A model generated the notes under the pieces. The model made no database searches, was not told the origin of the DNA, and worked only from the letters and a program-made list of their open reading frames with translations. A program made the translations under genes and the position numbers. DNA of 64,000 bases, from contig CAZYSK010000030.1 of the NCBI GenBank assembly GCA_964649415.1, positions 1-64,000 of the forward strand. The letters run 5' to 3'. The stretch comes from CAZYSK01 sp964649415. GTDB lineage: Bacteria; Chloroflexota; Anaerolineae; B4-G1. This document shows positions 52,061 through 61,411 of the stretch, piece after piece; position 1 is the first letter of the stretch; every line of letters begins with the position of its first letter.

Positions 52061-52755
52061 GGCCACTCGGCCATGACCTTCTCCGCTAGCCAGAAGTCGA
52101 ATTCGGTGTGAATGTCGAACGTGATGCGCTCGTCGTGTGTCACGATGAGGTCAACGTGGGGACCGACTCGCCGTCCCTGGCGAATCAGGTCGGCGCGGGT
52201 CGCACAGGCCGTTGGCGTCTCCTCCCGATACAGGAGTTCGCGCACCTGGCGGGAGGCGTAGGCGATGTCCGGTGCCAGACGTGTCCACGTCCCCTCGACC
52301 TGGCGCCAGAAGTTCTTGTGGGTGGCATAGACGACGAACACGCTGTCCAGCGATTCGTCCGCCAGCAGACGCTCAACCACCTCGTTGGCCCAGGCGCTCT
52401 GTCGAAAGACCGCTGTACAGGTCAGAAAGACGAGTATGTCGGCGTGATAGTCCTCGTACTTGTCCAGCCACAGGACGGCGTGCTGGAGGGCCGCCTCGGT
52501 TGTGGCCATATCGTCGGAGATGTCACTCGGTCGCAGGAAGGGGGTCTCGGCTCCCCACTCCCTGGCTACCCGAGCAATCTCCTCGTTGTCGGTCGTCACA
52601 ATCACCCGATCGATCAAAGGAGCCGACTTCGCCGCCTCGATGGCGTAGGCAATCAGGGGCTTCCCAGCGAGCAGTCGGACGTTCTTCCCGGGCACCCCCT
52701 TTGAACCGCCGCGCGCCGGGATGACAGCAATGACCTTCTGATCAGCTTCTGGCAT
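52039..52755 (-). CDS. Acylneuraminate/Kdo-type cytidylyltransferase (CMP-sugar synthetase)
   Basis: This 238-aa enzyme has the NeuA/KdsB signature VIAVIPARGGSKGVPGKNVR, LLAGKPLIAYAIEAA, VIVTTDNEEIARVAREWGAE and a late DIHTEFDFWLAE. It activates a 2-keto-3-deoxy sugar acid with CTP. No NeuB-type nonulosonate synthase is present; the neighbouring DAHP synthase-like enzyme uses PEP and might supply its substrate. GGGAGAGG precedes the ATG. Confidence 0.9.
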   Translation of the reverse strand: MPEADQKVIAVIPARGGSKGVPGKNVRLLAGKPLIAYAIEAAKSAPLIDRVIVTTDNEEIARVAREWGAETPFLRPSDISDDMATTEAALQHAVLWLDKYEDYHADILVFLTCTAVFRQSAWANEVVERLLADESLDSVFVVYATHKNFWRQVEGTWTRLAPDIAYASRQVRELLYREETPTACATRADLIRQGRRVGPHVDLIVTHDERITFDIHTEFDFWLAEKVMAEWPMERQIE

Positions 52756-52824
52756 TTTTCCTCTCCCAAGTTCATGGTCTGGCGGACTGCGCTACGCGCA
52801 TTTCCGCGTGCCGGTCCGTGTTGC

Positions 52825-55029
52825 TCACCACACACCGTACATCGCTTGCAGGATGCGATTGTATGTTTCCTCTGTCCACAGATCGCGTTCTTCGAAGTAC
52901 GCCTTGCACACGATGTTGAACATAGCCTCGGCCGCCTGGCCGATATTCATGCCTTTGCCGCTCAGCGTCCGGTGGCCGGCAAACCGGGCCTGGCGAAGCA
53001 TCACCGTCTCTAGAGGCGAGTACACGATGTCGAAGAAGCAGACCTCTGGGCGCACCGCGAGAGCCAGTGCCATGGAAAGGCGGTTGTTCTCCGCGATGTC
53101 ATCCTTCGACCGCTCGACGCACGCGGAAAAGGCCTCAAGCACGGACGCGTCCTCGCCTTTCTCGACAGCCACTGGTGCCGCGGGAGCCAGCGGAGAGTAG
53201 GGCTCCAGTGTGATGAACTGCCCGTCGCCCAGGGCGCGCAGGCCGCTCTGCCCGCAGGTCGTGCAGTTGACTATCATACCAACTTCCTGGGCGACGCGGG
53301 CCAACTCGCTGGCCGGGGTCGCCTGAGCGTTATGGTATGCCGCCGCTACGTCGGCGGCCAGTGCCTCTGCGTGTTCGTGGGTCCGATTGACGATGGTCAA
53401 GTTACCGTCGCCTATCGCCTCCGCCAGATAGAAGGCCATCGCGCGGCCTGCCCCACCTGCGCCGAGCATCAGGACGTCGAGACCGTCCAGCGATTCCAGA
53501 AACGGCGCGGGTTGCCCCGGCTGCATGCGAGTCAGTGCGTCAATGCCGCCTTTCGCGTCCGTGTTGTAGCCCACGAGTCGCCCGTCGGACGTGCGCACGA
53601 TTGTGTTCACTGCTCCGATCAGGCCCGCCCGCGCGTCCACTTCATCCAGGTGTTCCATCACCGCGATCTTGTAGGGCACGGTGACACTGCCTCCGAGGTA
53701 GCTCCCGCACGCGCGGAGTTCGTCCATCAGCCGGGGTAGGCGCTCGGCCTCCACATCGAAGGGCAAGTAGATTGCATCCATACCGAGCTGTTTGAAGGTC
53801 TGGTTCCAGATCCAGGGGCTCTTGGCATACAGCGAGGGTCGATCCCCGATGATCCCGGCGATAGACCGATCTCCGATGGCGTGGGCGTCCAGCGTGTTCG
53901 AGATGGAGGCCTGGATCGCAATCAGCGATTCTTGGCCTCTCGTGTCACCTTTCTTCTTGCTGCGTCTCCCACGGATGCCAAGCTTGGATGAGACCGGACG
54001 CTCCTGCAACTGGACCCGTGTACCGAGCTCACAACTCGCATAGATGGCGTGGAGGACCTCCAGGGCTTTGCGGCCTTCCTCGGCAGGGATCTCGACCGGC
54101 GCTTCTTGCAGGACCGACTCAACCACCCGACTGAAGAGGACGTCGTGGCCGAACCCGTATGCGTTGGGTACTTCTTGAGAGAACAGTTCGGGTACCCACT
54201 GATCCTGTGGCCGGGGCTTGATGAACTCCCAGAAACCGATCTTGTTCATGGCCAGCCCGCCGAGGATGATGGTGCCGTTCTCTCCCAGTATGGACAGGGA
54301 TGCCTCCATGTCGCGAGGTCGGGCTGCGGTCATGGCCTCGACGATACCCAGAGCGCCGTTCTTGAAGCGCAACGTGGCCACGCATAGGTCCTCGCACTCC
54401 ATGTCCACCAGCCGGGTCCTGCACGTCGCCTCGATGCTCTCCACCTCGCCCATGAACCAACACAGAGCGTCGACGTGGTGGACCGCCTGTTGGGTGACCA
54501 CGCCACCGTCCATGGCCCACGTGCCGTGCCAGTTGTCCTGGTCGTAGTAGCTCTGGTCGCGGAACCAGCGCACCCGCACAGTACCGATGACCATCTTGCC
54601 CAGGCGACCGGAATCCACGGTCTCCTTCGCCTTGACCACAGCCGGGTTGTAGCGGTTCTGGTGGATCACCCACAGCTTGCGGTTGCGCTTGCGAGCCTCG
54701 CCGATCATCTCGGCAACGTGATCGAGGCGCAGCGCGATGGGCTTCTCGACGACGACGTGCTTGTCGAATGAAAGGGCCTCCATGGTGCGCGCGTAGTGGT
54801 CGCCGCTGGGTGTGGCGATGTCTACCACGTCGATGTCAACCGATCCGTACATATCGGCTGCCGACGTGAATGCCGGGACGTTCAGGCCCACGCCGTACTT
54901 TTCGGCTCGTTCCGGCACGGTGTCGCAGACGGCCACGATTCTCGCGCCTGGCACCGTGTTGGTCAGTGCGTCAACGTGCCGGGAAGATACGCGTCCGCAG
55001 CCAACAAGTGCGAATTTCACCTGGCTCAT
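52825..55029 (-). CDS. Fusion of a Gfo/Idh/MocA dehydrogenase with a shikimate dehydrogenase (AroE) domain
   Basis: This 734-aa protein has two complete enzymes. Residues 1-345: ALVGCGRVSSRHVDAL, Glu95-Lys96-Pro97 and HHVD at 184-187; the RWFRDQSYYDQDNWHGTWAMD stretch (given in part) is typical of WlbA-type UDP-HexNAcA 3-dehydrogenases. Residues about 390-734: GDRPSLYAKSPWIWN, SVTVPYK with catalytic-type Lys454, GAVNTIV, GYNTDAKGG with Asp491 and GAGGAGRAMAFYL, typical of AroE. A basic linker (RRSKKKG) joins them. Beside a DAHP synthase-like gene this points to a shikimate-like or aminoshikimate-like branch; no dehydroquinate synthase is seen. Confidence 0.88.
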   Translation of the reverse strand: MSQVKFALVGCGRVSSRHVDALTNTVPGARIVAVCDTVPERAEKYGVGLNVPAFTSAADMYGSVDIDVVDIATPSGDHYARTMEALSFDKHVVVEKPIALRLDHVAEMIGEARKRNRKLWVIHQNRYNPAVVKAKETVDSGRLGKMVIGTVRVRWFRDQSYYDQDNWHGTWAMDGGVVTQQAVHHVDALCWFMGEVESIEATCRTRLVDMECEDLCVATLRFKNGALGIVEAMTAARPRDMEASLSILGENGTIILGGLAMNKIGFWEFIKPRPQDQWVPELFSQEVPNAYGFGHDVLFSRVVESVLQEAPVEIPAEEGRKALEVLHAIYASCELGTRVQLQERPVSSKLGIRGRRSKKKGDTRGQESLIAIQASISNTLDAHAIGDRSIAGIIGDRPSLYAKSPWIWNQTFKQLGMDAIYLPFDVEAERLPRLMDELRACGSYLGGSVTVPYKIAVMEHLDEVDARAGLIGAVNTIVRTSDGRLVGYNTDAKGGIDALTRMQPGQPAPFLESLDGLDVLMLGAGGAGRAMAFYLAEAIGDGNLTIVNRTHEHAEALAADVAAAYHNAQATPASELARVAQEVGMIVNCTTCGQSGLRALGDGQFITLEPYSPLAPAAPVAVEKGEDASVLEAFSACVERSKDDIAENNRLSMALALAVRPEVCFFDIVYSPLETVMLRQARFAGHRTLSGKGMNIGQAAEAMFNIVCKAYFEERDLWTEETYNRILQAMYGVW

Positions 55030-56267
55030 TGCTCGCCCGTCTCCTTCTCGAAGATCGCCCGTAGTGCCTTGGCGAATGCGTTCGACGTGTGTCGCGCTTC
55101 AACGGCACGTCGTGCCCGTTGGCCTATCTCCGACCGTAGCTCCGGGTGATTGTACAACATGCGTATTGCTTCTGTCAAATCCTCCACACTTCCCGGCCGA
55201 ACCAGCCAGCAGTTGTCCTTGTGGGCTAAGTTGTATCCTCCACGGATCGCGCCGGTCTGGCTGACGATCACGGCTTTGCCCATCGCCATGCACTGTAGCA
55301 GCGTGATCGTGCCCGCGCTGTAGGTGTTCTCCTTGACCGGCAACACGACGAAGGGAGCGCGTTCGTAGCACGAGCGCACTTCGTGTACGGGCATTGGGGG
55401 GTGCAGCGTCACGTTGGCCGGCGGCTCCAGATCCCGGGAGTATGCCAGGTTGCTGACGATCTCGAAACGGCACGGCAGCCGTTGCGCTGCCCTGAACAGG
55501 AGCGCCCAGTCACGCTGGGCATCCATCCCCACGCTGAGCACTGCGTCTGTTTGTGGGCGCATGTCCTCGGGTCTGGGCGGGCGCTCTGTGCCGGTTCGGA
55601 AGTAAGCCACGTCGGTCCCGAAAGGGACGAAGTGCACGCGGGATGGGGGAAGCTGGAACAGGTTCAGGAGCTTCTTCCTTTCTTCGTATCCGTAGCACAC
55701 GAACCGATCGACGGACCGGAGCCATCGTTGGTACAGGCGAAATACCGGCTTCCCCTTGCGCGCGGCCAGGTGGTCGGCCAGGCCGATGGTCGCGTAGACC
55801 AGCGGCATCTTGACCAGCCCGCAGGCTTTCAGCATGGCCAGGGGCATGCCGACACTATCTGTCGTGGCAAACATGATGTTGCAGCCGCCACGGCTGCGCA
55901 ACGACAGGAGAGATTGCTGGAGGTTGAACCCCAGGCCCGTAGCACGGGCGAAAAGCAGATGTATGAGGCGGAGTGCCCCCCATCCCGCCAGTCGCCTCGT
56001 TCCTGTTTCGACATACCTGCACGACACGCCGAGTTCCGCCAGGTCAAACATGCCGTAGAAGAAATCACGCGGGGCGCGTCCCTCGCGAAACTGGATCAGG
56101 TAGTCCCGTCTGGCCTTGGCAAACACGAACAGCACCTTCGGGGCGCGCGGGTGCGTGCACCCGGGATCGCGCACTTCGACAGCCTGAGTTCCGCGCCGTT
56201 GCGCCAAGTGCTCGATTGTGAAAGCTGCCGCTTCGTCACGGCTTGGGTTGCCCTCTGTGCGTATCAC
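55026..56267 (-). CDS. GT-B glycosyltransferase (GT4-like)
   Basis: This 413-aa protein has a Rossmann-type C-terminal half with VHFVPFGTDVAYFRTG, VLSVGMDAQRDWALLFRAA and the stretch TLLQCMAMGKAVIVSQTGAI in place of the usual E-x7-E. The GTG start at 56267 is preceded by GGAG and follows the methyltransferase by 22 bases; its stop overlaps the start of the fusion gene (ATGA). Donor and acceptor unknown. Confidence 0.8.
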   Translation of the reverse strand: MIRTEGNPSRDEAAAFTIEHLAQRRGTQAVEVRDPGCTHPRAPKVLFVFAKARRDYLIQFREGRAPRDFFYGMFDLAELGVSCRYVETGTRRLAGWGALRLIHLLFARATGLGFNLQQSLLSLRSRGGCNIMFATTDSVGMPLAMLKACGLVKMPLVYATIGLADHLAARKGKPVFRLYQRWLRSVDRFVCYGYEERKKLLNLFQLPPSRVHFVPFGTDVAYFRTGTERPPRPEDMRPQTDAVLSVGMDAQRDWALLFRAAQRLPCRFEIVSNLAYSRDLEPPANVTLHPPMPVHEVRSCYERAPFVVLPVKENTYSAGTITLLQCMAMGKAVIVSQTGAIRGGYNLAHKDNCWLVRPGSVEDLTEAIRMLYNHPELRSEIGQRARRAVEARHTSNAFAKALRAIFEKETGEQ

Positions 56268-56289
56268 ACCGCGGCTCCGTATGGTTGGC

Positions 56290-57075
56290 TCATTCTTTGA
56301 GGCACACGGCCCGAAATCCGATACTCTCCTCTGGCCGCCGCTGCGCTTCGCGTTGCTTCCAGCGCACCAGCCGACGATACAGGCCCAGCGAAAAGCCGCC
56401 GACCAGGTCAATCAGCCCGGCCCACGGCGTGTCTAGAACCACGGGCAGCACCTGCTGCACCGTGAGCCCGTTGCGCTCCAATTCCTGCCGCAACCCTGTC
56501 TCCGTGTATTCGATCCGGTGGTCGGGATCGGAGTAGTAGAACAGCCCCGCCTTCTGCTGTCGCTTCTTCCACGACGTGTCGCGCTTCGGCGCAGCCACAA
56601 GCAGCAGGCCGTGTCTCTTGAGGACACGGTGGATCTCCCTCAGCGCCGCGTCACGCCGATCGAGATGCTCGATCACATCCAGCGCTAGCACCAGGTCGAA
56701 CTGGCCGGCCTTGAACGGCAGCGTCTCCTCTGCGCTGCCCAGGACAAACGAGACCGCGATCACGCCGCGCTCGGCGATGAGAGCGCGCCCGGCCTGCAAT
56801 TGCCTCGGGTCGTAGTCCAGACCTGCAACGGTAGCGCCTCGGCCTGCTACGTGGATGCCGTGCATCCCGTTCCCGCAGCCCACGTCCAGTACTTGCATAC
56901 CGGCCTCGACGTAGTCCAGGTACCAGTGTTGCCCCAGGTCCTCGTTGATCAGGTGCTTGGGGTGTATCGGCACCCGGCTCTTGCCCGTGACGCGGGTCAG
57001 GCGCACCGCCGCCGACTTGAGGTGGGCGTTCAGCCACGCCACCGCCCGCAACCAGAAGCGCGTCAGGGCTGCCAC
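56290..57075 (-). CDS. Class I SAM-dependent methyltransferase
   Basis: This 261-aa protein has motif I VLDVGCGNGMHGIHVAG, GLDYDPRQLQAGRALIAERG, LVLALDVIEHLDRRDAAL and the UbiE-like HRVLKRHGLLLVAAPK. A preceding region (HPKHLINEDLGQHWYLDYVE) is typical of glycan-locus methyltransferases. It overlaps the upstream GT4 gene by 13 bases. Confidence 0.87.
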   Translation of the reverse strand: MAALTRFWLRAVAWLNAHLKSAAVRLTRVTGKSRVPIHPKHLINEDLGQHWYLDYVEAGMQVLDVGCGNGMHGIHVAGRGATVAGLDYDPRQLQAGRALIAERGVIAVSFVLGSAEETLPFKAGQFDLVLALDVIEHLDRRDAALREIHRVLKRHGLLLVAAPKRDTSWKKRQQKAGLFYYSDPDHRIEYTETGLRQELERNGLTVQQVLPVVLDTPWAGLIDLVGGFSLGLYRRLVRWKQREAQRRPEESIGFRAVCLKE

Positions 57076-58187
57076 CGGCGCACTGCCTCCTCGTAGAGCG
57101 CCAGCGTGCGACGCGCGCTCTCATCCCATTGGAACAGTCGCCTCGCCCGCTCCAGGCCGGCCTGCCCCATCTTATCGGCCACGGATGGTTCAGCGAGCAG
57201 GCGCAGGATCGCTCGGGCGAAAGCGCCGGCATCATCGGGATCACACAGTATCCCCGTCTCACCGGCGGCGATCACCTCGGGCAGCGAGCCTGCCCGGCTG
57301 GCCACCACCGGCTTTCCGCAGGCCATGGCCTCGGCTGCCACCAGGCCGAAGCCCTCGAGGCGTGAGGGCAGCACGAAGACGTCGGCCAGGTTGTACCAGG
57401 CCACTTTCGCTGCCTCCGGGACGAAGCCGGCGAAATGCACTGCTCCCTCCAGCCCCAGTTCTGCCGTCTGTTGGCGCAGTGCCGCTTCGCTCTCCCCCCG
57501 GCCTGCCAGCAGGAGCAGGACGTCGTCTCGCTCCTGGAGCACCAGGCGCAGCGCGCGCAGGAGGACCGGCAGGTTCTTACGCGCCTTCAGGCTGCCCAGG
57601 TAGAGCAGCACCCGCCGGTCTGCCAGCGCCAGGCGCGCCGCCAGTCCTTTGTCCCGAGGGAGTGGATGGTAGGCGGGGCTGACCCCATAGTACACCATCC
57701 GTATTCGTTCTGCGGGGGTGCCCAATTCGGAGACCAACTGCTGCCGGGCGAACTGGCTGCCGGTAATGATCATGTCGCAGCGCTGCACGACTCGGCGCTC
57801 CAGGTGGTTGGTCCAGCGGTCCCGGTCCACGTGGTGGTGGTGGGCGACGATGGGCACCGGCAAGCCATAGAGGCGGCGGGCGGCCAACGCGGCCGGACCG
57901 GTGAACCGCAGGGAGTGAACGCGCAGCAGGTCGAAAGGCTGCCGCCGGTATGCCCGCCCGATGTAGGGTGGGAAAACCAGGTTAGAGACGAACCAACGAT
58001 AGCCCCGCCGCAGCGGCACACGGGTGACGTGCAGGTCGGGTACCTGGGGGCAGGGCAGGCCCGCCGGCAGGATGACGCCGGTTTGGACGCCCAGGCCGGC
58101 CAGCCGTACGAGGATCTCCCGGTCGTAGACCTCGCCCCCGAGCGTGGCCCCCGGCGATAGGCCCAGTTGCGGTGAACAGATGCGCAT
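57063..58187 (-). CDS. Family 4 glycosyltransferase
   Basis: This 374-aa GT-B enzyme has SPGATLGGEVYDREILVRLA at its acceptor side, VLLYLGSLKARKNLPVLLRA, FAGFVPEAAKVAWYNLAD and SRLEGFGLVAAEAMACGKPV with E-x7-E. It begins directly at the stop of the enolase-superfamily gene, so the two are co-transcribed. Confidence 0.89.
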   Translation of the reverse strand: MRICSPQLGLSPGATLGGEVYDREILVRLAGLGVQTGVILPAGLPCPQVPDLHVTRVPLRRGYRWFVSNLVFPPYIGRAYRRQPFDLLRVHSLRFTGPAALAARRLYGLPVPIVAHHHHVDRDRWTNHLERRVVQRCDMIITGSQFARQQLVSELGTPAERIRMVYYGVSPAYHPLPRDKGLAARLALADRRVLLYLGSLKARKNLPVLLRALRLVLQERDDVLLLLAGRGESEAALRQQTAELGLEGAVHFAGFVPEAAKVAWYNLADVFVLPSRLEGFGLVAAEAMACGKPVVASRAGSLPEVIAAGETGILCDPDDAGAFARAILRLLAEPSVADKMGQAGLERARRLFQWDESARRTLALYEEAVRRWQP

Positions 58188-59423
58188 CTATCTCTCTACC
58201 TTGCGCCGAACGCGCCACATCACGTTGCTTGCTCTCTGCAACCAAAGGGCGTAGTGGGAGAATGCTGTCAATAGCCATCCACCATCGTCAAGATCGAAGC
58301 ATCGAAGCCGGCGAGGAAGACGATCCTGCCACTCGGCCGGCAGTGTCACACCCAAGCCAGGCCCCTGTGGCACCGCTAGTGTTCCGTCTTGCACGTTCCA
58401 TGGTTCCGAGATGAGGTCGAATCCGAGCCGGATGGATCCCAAGCCCTCGGTGGAGTGGACTTCTGGCAGCGCTGCCGCCAGGTGCACGATGGCGGCCGTG
58501 CCCACGCCCAGGTCCTCGGTGCAGCCGAGGGCGACCTGTACGCCGTGCTGGCGACACTCCTCTGCGTATCGCAGTGCCTGGGATATGCCCCCCACGCGGG
58601 TAAGCTTGATGTTGAGGATGTCGACCGCCTCTTGGGCAATGGCCGCCTGCAGGTCTTCCAGGCTCAGCACGCTCTCATCCAGGATGACGGGCAGCCCGAC
58701 CCGCTGCCGGAGCGTCCGCAGTCTTGGCCAATCCCGGAGGCGCAATGGCTCCTCAAGAGCCAGCACCCCCAGGTCGGCCAGGGCGCGGTAGAGCGGTTCT
58801 CCCTCGGCCAGCGTGTACGCGTGATTGACGTCTACCCGGATCTCGACGTCCGGTCCAACGAACGCGCGCACGCGGCGGATGGCCTCCAAGTCGGCCTGTG
58901 GGTTGACGCCGATCTTGACCTTGAGGCGTCGCGTGCCCCGCGATAGGATGTCATCCAGTTCTGCTTCTGCCGTGGGCCAATCCCGGATGAAGATCTGCTC
59001 CGTGACGGAGATGTGGCGTCGCTGCGTTCCCCCGAGTAACTCTGCCACGGATCGCCCCTCTGCCCTCCCACGCAGGTCCCAGAGCGCGGTGTCTACCGCG
59101 TATGCCAGGGCAGGGGATGCGGTGGTCAGCTCGGCCAGCCAGTCCCTTTGCCTCTCGGAGCTGGCGTTCAGCACCCGGCCGTCCGCAAACGCCGGCCGGA
59201 TCAGGCTGCTGAAGAGAGCCCCCGCCTGATGGGGGAGTGTGCGGTAGAGAATTCCCTCTCCGACGCCGGTCGTGTCATCAGCTCGTAGCTGGATGAGTAC
59301 GTGGTGGGAGAAGCGAATGCGTGTCAGGGCAATACGGAAGTCCACGGGGACGGCAAGCAAGTGCCCTCTCAAGTTCACCGGCCTGACCTGTGTGTCATCG
59401 CTGCCGTCAGACGAATTGCGCAT
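58188..59423 (-). CDS. Enolase superfamily protein (muconate lactonising/dipeptide epimerase-like)
   Basis: This 411-aa protein shows the full MLE-subgroup active site: LKVKIGVN (Lys-x-Lys), the metal-site Asp in VDVNHAY, Glu in LEEPLRL, Asp in ILDESV, and the second-side Lys in NIKLTRVGG. Such enzymes abstract a proton next to a carboxylate, as in dipeptide epimerases or o-succinylbenzoate synthase; the substrate is unknown. The Met at 59423 is preferred over 59435. It is the first gene of the minus-strand polysaccharide locus and might process an amino-acid or lactone side group; inference. Confidence 0.87.
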   Translation of the reverse strand: MRNSSDGSDDTQVRPVNLRGHLLAVPVDFRIALTRIRFSHHVLIQLRADDTTGVGEGILYRTLPHQAGALFSSLIRPAFADGRVLNASSERQRDWLAELTTASPALAYAVDTALWDLRGRAEGRSVAELLGGTQRRHISVTEQIFIRDWPTAEAELDDILSRGTRRLKVKIGVNPQADLEAIRRVRAFVGPDVEIRVDVNHAYTLAEGEPLYRALADLGVLALEEPLRLRDWPRLRTLRQRVGLPVILDESVLSLEDLQAAIAQEAVDILNIKLTRVGGISQALRYAEECRQHGVQVALGCTEDLGVGTAAIVHLAAALPEVHSTEGLGSIRLGFDLISEPWNVQDGTLAVPQGPGLGVTLPAEWQDRLPRRLRCFDLDDGGWLLTAFSHYALWLQRASNVMWRVRRKVER

Positions 59424-59452
59424 GGGCGGTTCCACGTCGTGTACGTTGAGGG

Positions 59453-59481
59453 ATTATAGCATGCCCGGATGGCCGCGTCCA
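59453..59481 (-). promoter_or_regulatory. Promoter of the minus-strand polysaccharide locus
   Basis: On the minus strand TGGACG (59481-59476) and a perfect TATAAT (59458-59453) are 17 bases apart, with a TGC extension before the -10. It lies 30 bases from the enolase-superfamily start. Confidence 0.65.
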
Positions 59482-59504
59482 GGCAGCGGGAGACGCATCT
59501 GGCA

Positions 59505-61031
59505 TCAGCGACATCTGTCGGCGGGTACGCCGGGTAGGCGCGCGATTTCCGCTCCCGGCGTGCAGACCTCCAGCGAGACGTCGTCCACGTACATCGCCGT
59601 AGCGCCGTCCCAACCGTCGTTGTAGACCCCGAACTGCAGCTTGATCGTCCGGCCCGTGTAGACGGTGAGGTCAAACTGGTGCAGTACCCACTGATGCTCG
59701 TTCGTGCGTTGCCAGACCAGCGTGTTGATCCACCGGTCGTACGCGTCCAGGATTAGCACGTATTGCACGTCGCATGCCAGCACTGCCTCCTGTATCGTGG
59801 CAGCCGGGGGATGGGCCGGGGGCGCTAGACGGGCGGACTGCGCGCTGCTGACGGGATAGACCCAGAAGCGCAGCGTGGCGCTGATGGCGTTGGCGGGGAT
59901 CGTCACCGCCTGGCGCACGGAGGAGTAGCTCTCGCGGTTGTCATCCGTCCCAGTGATGCCCGCACGCGCCGAGCGGTTGCCGCTGCGGACGGTTGCCGTG
60001 GTGTAGGCGGCGGGGTGAGCGGTGAGGGGGAACTCCCAATCCGTGTCGTGCTCGAAGCCACCGTTGGCGATTACGTCGGTACACGTGTGCGGTGAGCTGA
60101 CTGTGATGGCGTTGGTGCGGGTCACCGTGTCGCTTCCCTCAACCCCGGCGACGGTTAGCGTGACCGTGTATGCCCCGACGGCGGTGTAGGTATGAGTTGG
60201 GCTTCGGTAGGTGCTCGAGATGCCATCGCCGAAGTGCCACACGCTCGACGTATAGCTGCCGGTGGACGTGTTGGTGAACATGGTGGTTAGAGGCGCTATC
60301 CCGGACGCGGGGTATGCAACGAAATCGGCGCGTATCGGTGCGTAGCTGCGCGTGATGAAAGGCAGGTAGATGACGCGGGTGAGGGGGTTGCTCACCTCGT
60401 TCGACCAGGTGCAGCCACCCAGCGTCCCGTCAAAGGGGTAGACGCAGGCCCGGTTGGTGATACGTCCGGCCCATCCCAACGTGCCTGGGAAGCCCACCCG
60501 CACCGCGAATCTGACCGTCACCTGGCCGGTGGGTGTGACGGTAAGGGTGCCTGTGATGGCACCTTCTGTGTGGGTGACCGCGCTCGTGGTGGGCAGCTCC
60601 ACGAAGTGCAGAAACGTGGTGTCTGTCAGTGGGTCGAATAACCGGACTTCCACGCCCGGCGCGGCCGATATGAGCAGCGTATAGGTGAGCGCGTCGCCGA
60701 GCATCACCGCCCCGGCAGGCGTGACGGTTTTGCTCACGTTTCCGCTGCTCCCAGCCCACAAGGTTGCGAGATCGTCTTGGGGATGCCAGCAAGATGCTGG
60801 CGGTCCAGATTGGCTCACGTTCCCGCTGCTCCCACCAGGCAACAGAGCGAGATCGTCTCGGGGATGCCAGCACGATGCTGGCCGTCCAGATTGGGCCGGC
60901 TCCAGGCCGGGCGACGGCGGGGCAATGGGCTGTGACTTCGCTGCGACGTCCGGCGTCCCACCCAATCCAAGTACCAGTAACGCGGCGACGAACACGATGA
61001 CGCTGAGCAGAGCTGATAGGTGCGCTTTCAT
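59505..61031 (-). CDS. Secreted PKD-domain protein
   Basis: This 508-aa protein has a signal-type N-terminus (MKAHLSALLSVIVFVAALLV), a bacterial cell-surface beta-repeat region (VTPAGAVMLGDALTYTLLIS), a PKD domain (SVWHFGDGISSTYRSPTHTY) and a C-terminal jelly-roll-like module (NGGFEHDTDWEF to YVDDVSLEV) as in carbohydrate-binding or surface proteins. Near the N-terminus a 27-aa segment is duplicated (PASCWHPRDDLALLPGGSSG). It probably sits outside the cell or on its surface; no catalytic domain is visible. Confidence 0.85.
   Translation of the reverse strand: MKAHLSALLSVIVFVAALLVLGLGGTPDVAAKSQPIAPPSPGLEPAQSGRPASCWHPRDDLALLPGGSSGNVSQSGPPASCWHPQDDLATLWAGSSGNVSKTVTPAGAVMLGDALTYTLLISAAPGVEVRLFDPLTDTTFLHFVELPTTSAVTHTEGAITGTLTVTPTGQVTVRFAVRVGFPGTLGWAGRITNRACVYPFDGTLGGCTWSNEVSNPLTRVIYLPFITRSYAPIRADFVAYPASGIAPLTTMFTNTSTGSYTSSVWHFGDGISSTYRSPTHTYTAVGAYTVTLTVAGVEGSDTVTRTNAITVSSPHTCTDVIANGGFEHDTDWEFPLTAHPAAYTTATVRSGNRSARAGITGTDDNRESYSSVRQAVTIPANAISATLRFWVYPVSSAQSARLAPPAHPPAATIQEAVLACDVQYVLILDAYDRWINTLVWQRTNEHQWVLHQFDLTVYTGRTIKLQFGVYNDGWDGATAMYVDDVSLEVCTPGAEIARLPGVPADRCR
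60732..60893. repeat. 81-bp direct repeat (x2) inside the PKD protein gene
   Basis: Units at 60732-60812 and 60813-60893 each contain the palindrome GCCAGCA-AGA-TGCTGGC (or a one-base variant) and GGTCCAGATTG. The frame is kept (27 codons). Confidence 0.88.
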
Positions 61032-61411
61032 CGTTCTACTCCTTGTCAATCGTGGGGGGAGAGCCCTTAGACAAGGGCGTGCCAGAAGGGCGTGACGCTT
61101 GCTGGCGCGTGACTGGCTCTATAGCTGGTTGACGATCGGTGTATTGACGGCCTGAGAGGCTGTTGTGCCGCCAGGAACGCACGCGGCTCTCGCCCCCTAT
61201 GGTGGATACTGTATGCGCATTATACTACGAGCACGGGCGGGTCAGGGTTACAATAGCGTTACAGCGTGGAGGGGGAGGTACGAGGACAAGGGGACGGGGG
61301 GACAAGGGGACAAGGAGGCGGTGCGCCGTCTCCCGCCCACCGCTATGTGCTAGAGAGCGTTCTGATTGTCCGTCACGCGGTAGCCTGACGCCGGCCCGAT
61401 ACCCGGCCGGA
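61032..61411. other. Intergenic region between the PKD and kinase genes
   Basis: There is no credible gene here. It holds a minus-strand TATAAT at 61219-61224, a G-rich set of GACAAGGGGA-type direct repeats at about 61280-61315, and a CCGGCC/GGCCGG hairpin near 61393-61412 just after the kinase stop. Confidence 0.6.
61219..61224 (-). promoter_or_regulatory. Possible -10 element of the PKD protein gene
   Basis: A perfect TATAAT on the minus strand, about 190 bases before the start codon. No clear -35 lies at the right spacing. Confidence 0.35.

Noticed and set aside
52039..55029. Complete sialic-acid pathway
   Set aside because: No NeuB-type synthase gene adjoins the NeuA-like gene, and the WecB here is the non-hydrolysing type; the nearby PEP enzyme is DAHP-synthase-like.
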